From the NCBI GenBank assembly GCA_005883655.1, contig VBDA01000198.1:1-6395 (forward strand): a stretch of 6,395 nucleotides of DNA, given 5' to 3'. This stretch comes from Betaproteobacteria bacterium (GTDB taxonomy: Bacteria > Pseudomonadota > Gammaproteobacteria > Burkholderiales > Casimicrobiaceae). Of this stretch, positions 1 to 5,891 are shown in pieces. The position numbers and the translations under genes were made by a program. Positions within the stretch are counted from its first letter, which is position 1, and each line of letters opens with the position of its first letter. Under the pieces are notes generated by a model. That model did not search any database, was not told the DNA's origin, and saw nothing but the letters and a program-made list of their open reading frames with translations.

Positions 1-1
1 T

Positions 2-1060
2 GTCACACCGACGTCGATCCTGATCGGCCAGTCGGCGGCGTTTTCCGGCGCGGCGTCCGAGCTTGGAACGGAGATGCGCACCGGTGCGGCGGCATACTTC
101 CGGGTCATCAATGCTGCCGGAGGCGTCAACGGCCGCAAAATCGAGTTGCGTTCGCTCGACGACGGCTACGAGAGCGACCGGGCCGCGGCCAACACCAAAA
201 AGCTGATCGACGACGGCGTCTTCCTGCTGTTCGGTTACGTCGGCACGCCGACGTCGAACGCCTCCAAGCCGATCTTCACCGCTGCGCGCGTTCCCTTCGT
301 CGGGCCGTTCACCGGCGCCGAGTCGCTGCGCACGCCGCTCAACCGCTACATCTTCAACGTCCGCGCGAGCTACTTCGACGAGACAGAAAAGATCGTCGGC
401 CAGATGACCGGTCAGGCCCTCGACAAGATAGCCGTCTTTTATCAGAACGACGATTACGGCAAGGCGGGCCTGACCGGCGTCGAACGAGCGATGGAGCGGC
501 GAAAAATCAAGATCGTGGCCACCGGCACCGTCGAGCGCAATACCGTCGACGTCGCGGCGGCCGTCAAGTCGATCGGCAAGGTCGAGCCGCAGGCGGTCAT
601 CATGATCTCGGCTTACAGGTCCTGCGCCGCATTCATCAAAGCGATGCGCGCAGCCGGGTTCAATCCGCAGTTCATGAATGTGTCATTCGTCGGCAGCAAG
701 GCGCTGGCCAAGGAGAGCGGAGTCGACGGTCGCGGTGTCGCCGTCTCGCAGGTTGTTCCTTTCCCCTGGAACATCGGCGTGCCTGTGGTGAAGGAATATC
801 AGATACAGCTCGAAGCTTTCACCGGCAAGCAGGACTATTCGTTCACCAGCCTCGAAGGATTCATCGCCGCCAAGGTACTCGTCGAGGGACTGCGTCGTAC
901 CGGCGCCGACCTGACACGCGAGAAATTCATCAGCGCCATGGAGACGATGCGCGATTTCGACCTCGGCGGTTTCTGGATCACCTTCACGCCAGCGAGTCAC
1001 AGCGGATCGAAGTTCGTCGAGCTGACGGTCATCGGCAAGGATGAACGATTCCTCCGCTAA
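2..1060 (+). CDS. ABC transporter substrate-binding protein, LivK/branched-chain amino acid family (5' end outside window)
   Basis: Periplasmic solute-binding component of an ABC importer of the type I periplasmic-binding-protein (Peripla_BP_6, LivK-like) family; it would deliver a small ligand to LivH/M/G/F-type partners that are not in this window. The frame is open from base 2 and the visible 352 codons begin with ILIGQSAAFSG, which resembles the first strand of a mature LivK-type protein. Probably only the signal peptide and a few residues are missing, and the first in-frame ATG (base 74) is internal. Family marks, counted from the first visible codon, are the AYFRVINAAGGVNGRKIEL region (about 31-49), the DDGY turn (53-56), GYVGTPTS in the ligand cleft (78-85) and a final strand with a GSKFVELTVIGKD-type ending. 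The ligand cannot be read from the sequence; amino acids, amides, aromatic acids and others are known for this family. The 3' end overlaps the next gene if that gene starts at 1041. Confidence 0.9.
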   Translation, partial: VTPTSILIGQSAAFSGAASELGTEMRTGAAAYFRVINAAGGVNGRKIELRSLDDGYESDRAAANTKKLIDDGVFLLFGYVGTPTSNASKPIFTAARVPFVGPFTGAESLRTPLNRYIFNVRASYFDETEKIVGQMTGQALDKIAVFYQNDDYGKAGLTGVERAMERRKIKIVATGTVERNTVDVAAAVKSIGKVEPQAVIMISAYRSCAAFIKAMRAAGFNPQFMNVSFVGSKALAKESGVDGRGVAVSQVVPFPWNIGVPVVKEYQIQLEAFTGKQDYSFTSLEGFIAAKVLVEGLRRTGADLTREKFISAMETMRDFDLGGFWITFTPASHSGSKFVELTVIGKDERFLR

Positions 1061-1913
1061 TTTGCGGACCATGAGCACTCCCGCCGGTTTCGAGCCCGGC
1101 GCCGCTCTGCCCAAGGAACTCGCCGCCGCATCGCTCTGCTTCGTGTGGCGCGACGACAAGATTCTCGCCCGCAACGAAGACCCGCCGACGCTGCCGACTT
1201 TTTCCGATGTCATCGCGATGGGGATCGACGGCGCACGTCACTACCTCGGCCGCTACCAGGAGATCGACTGCATCGCGTTGCGAGTCGCTGCCGACGTCGC
1301 CGAACCCGAGGGCTGGCAGTGGCGCGGCCTGCGCTCACTGTTCCTGCAGATTCCCGATCCGTTGCTTGCGCTGGCCGGCCGCTCCTCCCAAGTTGTCGAA
1401 TGGGATCGCAGCCACCGCTACTGTGGTCGCTGCGGGACGCCCACGCTCGACAAACCCGACGAGCGAGCCAAGCAATGTCCGGCGTGCGGATACGTCGTTT
1501 ATCCGCGCGTGTCGCCGGCGATGATGGTGCTCGTCACGCGCGGACGCGAACTGCTGCTGGCGCGCGCCAACCGGTTCCCGAATGCGATGTACAGCGCGCT
1601 CGCCGGATTCGTCGAGCTGGGCGAATCGATCGAGGACTGCATTCATCGCGAGGTTCGCGAAGAAGTTGGCGTGGAAGTCGACAACCTCGTCTATTTCGCC
1701 AGCCAGTCGTGGCCGTTTCCGCACTCGCTGATGATCGCATTTACCGCCGAATACGCGAGCGGTGAGGCTCGGCCCTGCGACGCCGAAATCGCCGATGTGC
1801 AGTGGTTTTCGATCGACGCGCTGCCGCAGCTCCCGTCGCCGGTCAGTATTTCACGCAAGCTGATCGACGCGACGGTGGCGCAGCTGGCCCGGACTCAGGC
1901 GCTACGCCGCTAG
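1041..1913 (+). CDS. nudC: NADH pyrophosphatase / NAD-cap RNA hydrolase NudC
   Basis: Nudix hydrolase that splits NAD(H) into NMN(H) and AMP; E. coli NudC also removes NAD caps from RNA 5' ends. The 290-residue product has the three-part NudC layout: an N-terminal Nudix-like domain (about 30-118), a four-cysteine zinc ribbon (C128, C131, C146, C149) and a catalytic Nudix domain. The Nudix box is complete at 189-211 (G-x5-E-x7-REVREEVGV), with E204, E207 and E208 as expected metal ligands. The NudC-specific motif follows at 221-229 as SQSWPFPHS, where the usual third residue is proline. It is longer than E. coli NudC (257 aa), partly from an N-terminal extension. ATG 1041 overlaps the upstream gene by 20 nt and has AAGG immediately before it; ATG 1071 (residue 11) gives a 10-nt gap but no clear Shine-Dalgarno. 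Homology begins after residue 20, so it does not decide between them. Cytoplasmic; not obviously linked to the transporters. Confidence 0.95.
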   Translation: MNDSSANLRTMSTPAGFEPGAALPKELAAASLCFVWRDDKILARNEDPPTLPTFSDVIAMGIDGARHYLGRYQEIDCIALRVAADVAEPEGWQWRGLRSLFLQIPDPLLALAGRSSQVVEWDRSHRYCGRCGTPTLDKPDERAKQCPACGYVVYPRVSPAMMVLVTRGRELLLARANRFPNAMYSALAGFVELGESIEDCIHREVREEVGVEVDNLVYFASQSWPFPHSLMIAFTAEYASGEARPCDAEIADVQWFSIDALPQLPSPVSISRKLIDATVAQLARTQALRR

Positions 1914-3283
1914 CCATGCCCGGCGTAAAGAAGCTTCGGTAACCAGAGGATGATGCCGGGAAAGACGATGCACAAGGTGAGACCGACTATCTGCAGTCCG
2001 ATGAACGGGATCGCGGAGCGAAAGATCATCGCCATGCTAATCTGCGGCGGCGCCACGCTCTTCAGGTAGAAAAGCGAATAGCCGAATGGCGGACTCAAAA
2101 ACGCCATCTGCATGTTTACCATGAAGATGACGCCGTACCACAGGGCCACATCACCGGGGGCCACGCCCGGCAGACCGAAAGCGCCGTCGAAAGGCAGGCT
2201 CTTCATGATCGGCAGGAAGATCGGTACCGTCAGCAGCAGGATGCCAACCCAATCGAGGAACATGCCGAGGATGAACAACACGGTCATCATCAGAAACAGA
2301 ATCCCATAAGGTGCAAGCCCGGTGGCGAGTATCAGATCGGAGACGAACGTCTGGCCGCCCTTGACGATGAAGAACCCGACGAACATCGTCGCGCCGAAGA
2401 AAATCCACATCACCATCGCCGTCGCCTTTAGGGTCGCGAGCGATGCCTCGTATAGCGCGACCCAGTTCAACCGTCGATGCAAGGCAGCGACCACCAGCGC
2501 GCCGAAGGTCCCGACGCCGGCGGCTTCGACCGGAGTCGCGATGCCGAAGAAGATGATGCCGAGCACGAGCAGGATTACGAGCACGGGTGTGATCGTGTTG
2601 CGCAACAGTCGTAGCTTTTCCCTAAAACTCACCCGCTCCTCGACTGGAAGCGCAGGTCCGAGCTTGGGATTGATGTAGCAACGCAGGGTCACGTAGCCGA
2701 TGTAGATCCCGGATAACAGCAGCCCCGGAAAGACCGACCCGACCAAAAGCTCGCCCAACGACTGCTGCGCGACGACCGCGTACACGATCGCCATTACCGA
2801 AGGCGGGATCAGGATACCCAGGGTACCGCCCGCGAGCAGCGCGCCACAGGCGAGCTTCGGGTCATAGCCGCGCTTGAGCATCGCCGGCAGCGCGATCATA
2901 CCCATCGTGACTTCGGTCGCACCGACCACGCCAACCATTGCCGCGAGCACGGTGCAGGCCAGCACTGTCGCCGAAGCGAGGCCGCCCTTCAGCGCGCCGA
3001 GCCACTTGTAGATGACATCGAAGAGCTCCTCGATGATCCCCGCTTTCTCCAGCACCGCCGCCATAAAAATAAATAACGGTACCGCGGACAACTGGTAGTC
3101 CGTCATGAACGGGAAAATTCGAGAGGGCAGCATGTTGAGAATCGCGCCGTTCCCAAATACGAACAGGAAAATTACCGCCAGGCTGCCGGTGCAAAACGCC
3201 ATCGGCAAGCCGAGCATGAGCAACAGCGCGAGCGAGCCGAACAGGAGGATGGTCAGCCAGCCGATGCCGATTTCCAGACCCAT
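1910..3283 (-). CDS. dctM: TRAP transporter large permease subunit DctM
   Basis: Large membrane subunit of a tripartite ATP-independent periplasmic (TRAP) transporter. It carries the ion-coupled translocation path and takes substrate from the DctP binding protein, with DctQ as partner. The 457 residues are almost wholly hydrophobic, with about a dozen membrane segments. DctM marks in order are PLFIFMAAVLEKAGI (69-83), GGTLGILIPPS (152-162, the first hairpin/substrate-ion region), GIATPVEAAGVG (247-258), DWVGILLLTVPIFLP (344-358) and NMQMAFLSPPFG (390-401, second pseudo-symmetric PP loop). It is slightly longer than typical DctM (about 425-445), as in the subgroup annotated mannitol/chloroaromatic-type. 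The start ATG lies 3 nt after the dctQ stop, with AAAGG about 12 nt upstream, so translational coupling to dctQ is likely. Its TAG stop shares the CTAG at 1910-1913 with the convergent nudC stop. Confidence 0.96.
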   Translation of the reverse strand: MGLEIGIGWLTILLFGSLALLLMLGLPMAFCTGSLAVIFLFVFGNGAILNMLPSRIFPFMTDYQLSAVPLFIFMAAVLEKAGIIEELFDVIYKWLGALKGGLASATVLACTVLAAMVGVVGATEVTMGMIALPAMLKRGYDPKLACGALLAGGTLGILIPPSVMAIVYAVVAQQSLGELLVGSVFPGLLLSGIYIGYVTLRCYINPKLGPALPVEERVSFREKLRLLRNTITPVLVILLVLGIIFFGIATPVEAAGVGTFGALVVAALHRRLNWVALYEASLATLKATAMVMWIFFGATMFVGFFIVKGGQTFVSDLILATGLAPYGILFLMMTVLFILGMFLDWVGILLLTVPIFLPIMKSLPFDGAFGLPGVAPGDVALWYGVIFMVNMQMAFLSPPFGYSLFYLKSVAPPQISMAMIFRSAIPFIGLQIVGLTLCIVFPGIILWLPKLLYAGHG

Positions 3284-3286
3284 GGC

Positions 3287-4414
3287 TCAAGCTGCCTTTC
3301 GCGTGACGATCATGACGTCCTTGATCAGCTTCGATATGCCCTGCAGCACGAGCAGCGCCGCGCCGATCGGCATCGTAAGCTTCACCGGCCAGTATTGGAT
3401 GCCCCACTCCGTGAACGAATGCTCACCGACGGACACCGAGTCCATCGCGAAGCGAATCGTTGTCCACAACATCGTCACCGAGAAAATGAAAAAGAATACC
3501 GAGGTGATGATGTCTGCGAACGCCTTGCCACGCGCTGAAAACTGCGCATAGATCACATCGACGCGCACATGCTGATCTTCGCAATAGGCGAATGCACCGG
3601 AGAGCATGTATTGCATGCCGAACATCAGGAACATGCTCTCGTGCAGCCAGTTGGTGGGCGAATTGAATACGAAGCGCACCATTACCTCGTAGTAGTACCC
3701 GAAGACCGCGATCAACGCCCAATAGGCCACGTACTGGCCGACTTTGGTGCTGATCCCATCGATCGTGTCGGTGAACTTGCTGTGCACGGTAAGCGTTGGA
3801 TCTTCGCCCACGCCTCCCTCGTGCACCGACGAGGAGTCCGGATGGATCGCCTCGATCGATGGCTCGGCGAGCTCCAGCGCACGACGTCGGCGTACGAGCC
3901 CGGGTAGCAGCACACCATCGATCAGGAGCAACACCGCGAGTGCCATCGCCCCATAGCGCGCCAGATCTTTCCAATGATCGCGTATCGCCTTCGCGGTCTG
4001 ATACTCGCTGTCGAGCTTGCGCGCGTCGGCCTCGGCGCGCTGCAATTCCTCCTTCGCCTCAGGGCTCGCTTCGACGCCTTGCGGCAGCCGCGCACGCGCG
4101 ACGGCATATTGCGCCTGCTCGAACGCGGCGTACGTCCGCGATTCATCGTCGCGGACTTCGCGGATCTCGCCGTTGCAGTACAGGATCGCCAGAAAGACCG
4201 GGATGAACACCAATCCCCAGCTGCTCCGGAGATAGAAGCGATGAATCCCGAGAAAGCCCGACAGCAGCCAAAAAAGATAGGCGATGAATAGCGATGGGCG
4301 GCGATCGGGCGGATTGCGTCGCTGTCGCGCCACCAGGTACATCGCGATCAACGGGAAGACAAGCAATCCTACCCAATAGAGCCAGTGGGGCAGTACGAAA
4401 CCTATGCTGGGCAT
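3287..4414 (-). CDS. dctQ: TRAP transporter small permease DctQ with N-terminal TM2-like domain and coiled-coil extension
   Basis: Small membrane subunit of the TRAP transporter, which scaffolds DctM and helps dock DctP. The DctQ domain is residues ~215-370: four membrane segments (about 226-244, 258-279, 300-321, 343-362) with the family's FVFNSPTNWLHE (248-259) and HVRVDVIY (282-289) motifs. DctQ proteins are normally about 160-200 aa; this one is 375. The extra N-terminus has a membrane segment (10-28), a basic loop (29-40) and a TM2-domain-like pair (41-57 and 66-80) with HRFY at 58-61. A charged heptad-like stretch rich in E, R, K and A (about 84-150) follows, then another membrane segment (153-174), RRRR (175-178) and a polar linker. 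It is one uninterrupted frame, so a fusion and not a frameshift. ATG 4414 has no good Shine-Dalgarno and no in-frame alternative nearby upstream; Met157 could start a shorter form. The role of the extension is unknown. Positive-inside cues for it conflict, so topology is unclear. Confidence 0.9.
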   Translation of the reverse strand: MPSIGFVLPHWLYWVGLLVFPLIAMYLVARQRRNPPDRRPSLFIAYLFWLLSGFLGIHRFYLRSSWGLVFIPVFLAILYCNGEIREVRDDESRTYAAFEQAQYAVARARLPQGVEASPEAKEELQRAEADARKLDSEYQTAKAIRDHWKDLARYGAMALAVLLLIDGVLLPGLVRRRRALELAEPSIEAIHPDSSSVHEGGVGEDPTLTVHSKFTDTIDGISTKVGQYVAYWALIAVFGYYYEVMVRFVFNSPTNWLHESMFLMFGMQYMLSGAFAYCEDQHVRVDVIYAQFSARGKAFADIITSVFFFIFSVTMLWTTIRFAMDSVSVGEHSFTEWGIQYWPVKLTMPIGAALLVLQGISKLIKDVMIVTRKAA

Positions 4415-4447
4415 GGCCGCGGGCGCAGTTTCAAGAGATTGAACATG

Positions 4448-4474
4448 GCGGAGGCGCCGTTTGGGCGCCTCCGC
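4448..4474 (-). terminator. strong hairpin in dctP-dctQ gap, possible attenuator or 3'-end stabiliser
   Basis: Perfect 11-bp inverted repeat GCGGAGGCGCC / GGCGCCTCCGC with a 5-nt loop (4459-4463), almost all G-C, lying 33 nt before the dctQ start. On the minus transcript it is followed by CATGTTCAATC and not by a clear U run, so it does not fit a strong intrinsic terminator. It more likely slows 3' decay of the dctP message or partly terminates, giving more binding protein than permease. The structure is directly visible; the role is inferred. Confidence 0.6.
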
Positions 4475-4485
4475 GGTCGTTCGTC

Positions 4486-4507
4486 GGGCCCGCGAAGTCG
4501 CGGACCC
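4486..4507 (-). repeat. second inverted repeat just after the dctP stop
   Basis: CCGCG (4490-4494) pairs with CGCGG (4499-4503) around the loop AAGT. After one C/A mismatch, the outer GGG (4486-4488) pairs with CCC (4505-4507). It begins 10 nt after the dctP stop codon on the minus strand and precedes the stronger 4448-4474 hairpin, making a tandem pair. A weak third stem (TTCAA 4430-4434 / TTGAA 4439-4443) lies between these and dctQ. It probably acts with the main hairpin at the 3' end of the dctP message; alone it is too short to call a terminator. Confidence 0.45.
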
Positions 4508-4516
4508 ATTAACGCG

Positions 4517-5653
4517 CTACGCCTCGACCTTGAGTCCCTTGTACATGTCCGGCGTGACGTAGCCCAACGTGTGTGACTCCATCAGCTCGAGCTGCATCTT
4601 GAACAAGCGCGCGGCATCATGGTCCTTGTTCGCCCATTTGAACCAGATGGGAGTGGCGATGCGCTGCCACTTCGGCAGGTCTTCGAGCGGCATGCGGTTG
4701 ATCTGCGTTCCCGCCTTCTCGAACTTGCCCCAAGCCTCGAGATCCGCCTTCTGGATCGCCGCGTGGTGCACGTTGGAATACACCTGGACCTCGTCTTCGA
4801 GCCAGCTCTTCATTTTGGGCGAGAGCTTGTTGTGTACGTCCATGCGTACCACGAAGTCCATGAGGTCGACCGGCTGATAGATCGATTCCAACCCTGGTGG
4901 CCCGGTCCAGATGAATTTCGAAACCTGCTGGAAGCCTAGATCCCAGTTGACGGCGGGGCCGGTGTAATCCGCGGCCTCGATCGTGCCCTTTTCCAGCGCG
5001 GAGAATACTTCCCCGCCCGGCAGCAGCGTCGTCTTGGCGCCGGCGGCGGCAAAGCCTTCGGCGATCATTCCGCCGGGAACGCGCAGCTTGAGGTCCTTGA
5101 AGTCCTCGATCGTGCGGATCGGCTTTTTTGAGTGGATGATATTGGGCCCGTGGTGAATGCGGTTGACGTAATAGAGTCCCTGTTTGGCGAAGATTTCCCG
5201 CGTAACCTTGAGGCCGTCCTTGCTGTAGAAGAACATGTCCCACTCGTGCGGGTAGCGCAGGCCCATTAGGTACGAGGAGAGGAACGCGGTCGCCGGCAGC
5301 TTGCCGGCCCAGTACAGCGTGAACGAGTTCATGGCTTCGAGCACGCCGTTCTTGACGCCATCGATCAACTCGAAGTCGCCGACCACTTCCTTGGCCGCGA
5401 AAGGCTTGAATTCGAGCTCGCCGCCGGTCTTTTCCTTGATCGTCCCGCACCAGGCCTTGAATGTCTGGAGACCGATACCCGCCGGCCACGACGTCTGCAC
5501 TTTCCAGGTGGTGGTTTCCGCAGCAGCCGCGTTGCGGATGAAAGGTGCCGATACCGCGGCGGTACCGACGACAGCGGCCGCGGTCTTGAGCGCCCGGCGT
5601 CGGCCAGGTTGCTCGACAGTGTTCTGCAGCTGATCCTTGCGCTCGGTAGTCAT
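4517..5653 (-). CDS. dctP: TRAP transporter substrate-binding protein DctP (TakP-like, Tat-type signal)
   Basis: Periplasmic binding protein that captures the substrate and hands it to DctQM. The 378 residues start with a long polar n-region, then GRRRALK (17-23), which resembles the twin-arginine motif, a hydrophobic A/V-rich core and an AAA cleavage site near residue 45. The mature protein opens with TTTWKVQTSWP. Family marks include a GGELEF strand (77-82), a KLRVPGG segment (189-195) whose Arg191 matches the conserved arginine that salt-bridges the substrate carboxylate in TRAP binding proteins, and GGEVFSALEKGTIEAADYTGP (213-233). The last part resembles the TakP subgroup, whose characterised members bind 2-oxo acids or lactate with a metal ion. 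Substrate here is therefore probably a monocarboxylate; the adjacent lactate permease agrees, but this is inference. The start is well fixed by AGGAGG 4 nt upstream. It is first in the P-Q-M order, separated from dctQ by a 102-nt gap with hairpins. Confidence 0.95.
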   Translation of the reverse strand: MTTERKDQLQNTVEQPGRRRALKTAAAVVGTAAVSAPFIRNAAAAETTTWKVQTSWPAGIGLQTFKAWCGTIKEKTGGELEFKPFAAKEVVGDFELIDGVKNGVLEAMNSFTLYWAGKLPATAFLSSYLMGLRYPHEWDMFFYSKDGLKVTREIFAKQGLYYVNRIHHGPNIIHSKKPIRTIEDFKDLKLRVPGGMIAEGFAAAGAKTTLLPGGEVFSALEKGTIEAADYTGPAVNWDLGFQQVSKFIWTGPPGLESIYQPVDLMDFVVRMDVHNKLSPKMKSWLEDEVQVYSNVHHAAIQKADLEAWGKFEKAGTQINRMPLEDLPKWQRIATPIWFKWANKDHDAARLFKMQLELMESHTLGYVTPDMYKGLKVEA

Positions 5654-5657
5654 CGTT

Positions 5658-5663
5658 CCTCCT
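5658..5663 (-). promoter_or_regulatory. ribosome binding site of dctP
   Basis: Full AGGAGG on the minus strand, 4 nt before the dctP ATG. It is much stronger than the signals before dctQ and dctM, consistent with high synthesis of the binding protein relative to its permease, and it fixes the dctP start. Confidence 0.85.
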
Positions 5664-5726
5664 ATGGGTCTTGCGCCAAGTACTGCCCGGTCTTCGCCGA
5701 GACCCTATGTTGCACGCGCGTCCGAC

Positions 5727-5755
5727 CGACCGCAAGCTGTCCGTTGCAGCGGTCG
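5727..5755 (-). repeat. inverted repeat in dctP leader
   Basis: CGACCGC (5727-5733) pairs with GCGGTCG (5749-5755) around a 15-nt loop. Alternatively GCAA (5732-5735) pairs with TTGC (5744-5747) inside the outer CGACC/GGTCG stem, with a three-base bulge. It lies about 75 nt upstream of the dctP start. No U run follows on the minus transcript. It could be a leader structure or an operator. Confidence 0.4.
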
Positions 5756-5797
5756 CGAAAGCAGCCTCCACCGACGGTACGACTGAAGCGTGTCGCC

Positions 5798-5813
5798 TTG
5801 CGCAATGCCGGCA
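5798..5813. promoter_or_regulatory. two abutting 8-bp palindromes, candidate operator
   Basis: TTGCGCAA (5798-5805) is immediately followed by TGCCGGCA (5806-5813), each a perfect palindrome. In the minus direction they lie directly downstream of the -10-like GATAAT, where a repressor would block initiation. Neither matches the GntR-family LldR-type TNGTnnnACNA operator that is common near lactate genes, so I do not name a regulator. The pattern is visible; the regulatory role is a guess. Confidence 0.3.
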
Positions 5814-5831
5814 AATTATCTTACTCAGTCC

Positions 5832-5891
5832 GTTACCTTTGCCTAGCCTTGCTTACCCTCGCCGACTCTGACTTGCCCTCACTTACCCAGC
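5832..5891. repeat. degenerate 10-bp-phased repeat, about six units
   Basis: Units begin at 5832, 5842, 5852, 5862, 5872 and 5882 and approximate CTTACCCT plus two variable bases. Over the first eight positions they match the consensus at 6, 6, 8, 5, 7 and 7 positions. The last unit runs into the lldP C-terminal codons and the fifth into its stop. On the minus transcript the motif reads AGGGTAAG. It may be an old tandem duplication or helically phased protein sites. Confidence 0.4.

Larger units (their letters stand above)
5654..5878 (-). other. lldP-dctP intergenic region, probable dctP promoter and leader
   Basis: 225 bp without a convincing gene. In transcription order on the minus strand it holds a degenerate 10-bp repeat running out of the lldP end, a -10-like GATAAT (5820-5815) with no good -35 box, two abutting palindromes (5798-5813), an inverted repeat (5727-5755) and the dctP ribosome binding site. 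No stem followed by a U run was found, so lldP has no clear intrinsic terminator here and read-through into dctP is possible. A dedicated dctP promoter is likely from the gap length but not proven. Confidence 0.5.

Noticed and set aside
683..1213. 176-codon minus-strand frame opposite the binding-protein and nudC genes
   Set aside because: No recognisable domain; the opposing frames contain clear conserved motifs, and high GC gives long antisense frames by chance.
3796..4206. 136-codon plus-strand frame opposite the dctQ extension
   Set aside because: Low-complexity R/A/P-rich translation typical of an antisense shadow; the minus-strand frame has clear membrane and TM2-like features.
3287..4414. 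Two separate genes (TM2 protein and DctQ) joined by a missed stop or frameshift
   Set aside because: The frame is continuous, with no stop and no composition change at the junction, and a plausible polar linker joins the parts, so a genuine fusion is the simpler reading.
4402..4446. 14-codon minus-strand leader ORF (MFNLLKLRPRPCPA) ending inside the dctQ start region
   Set aside because: Its ATG directly follows the 11-bp stem and has no ribosome binding site, so chance is more likely than a coupling peptide. Ribosome profiling would decide.
4448..4474. A full intrinsic terminator ending the dctP transcript
   Set aside because: The stem is strong but no U run follows on the minus strand, and dctQM need expression with dctP; kept as a possible attenuator or stabiliser only.
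4617..5771. 384-codon minus-strand frame overlapping dctP
   Set aside because: Arginine-, glycine- and proline-rich shadow translation of dctP in another frame with no family motifs.
5671..5871. 66-codon plus-strand frame in the lldP-dctP gap
   Set aside because: No ribosome binding site or recognisable motif; it runs across repeats and palindromes and looks like chance.
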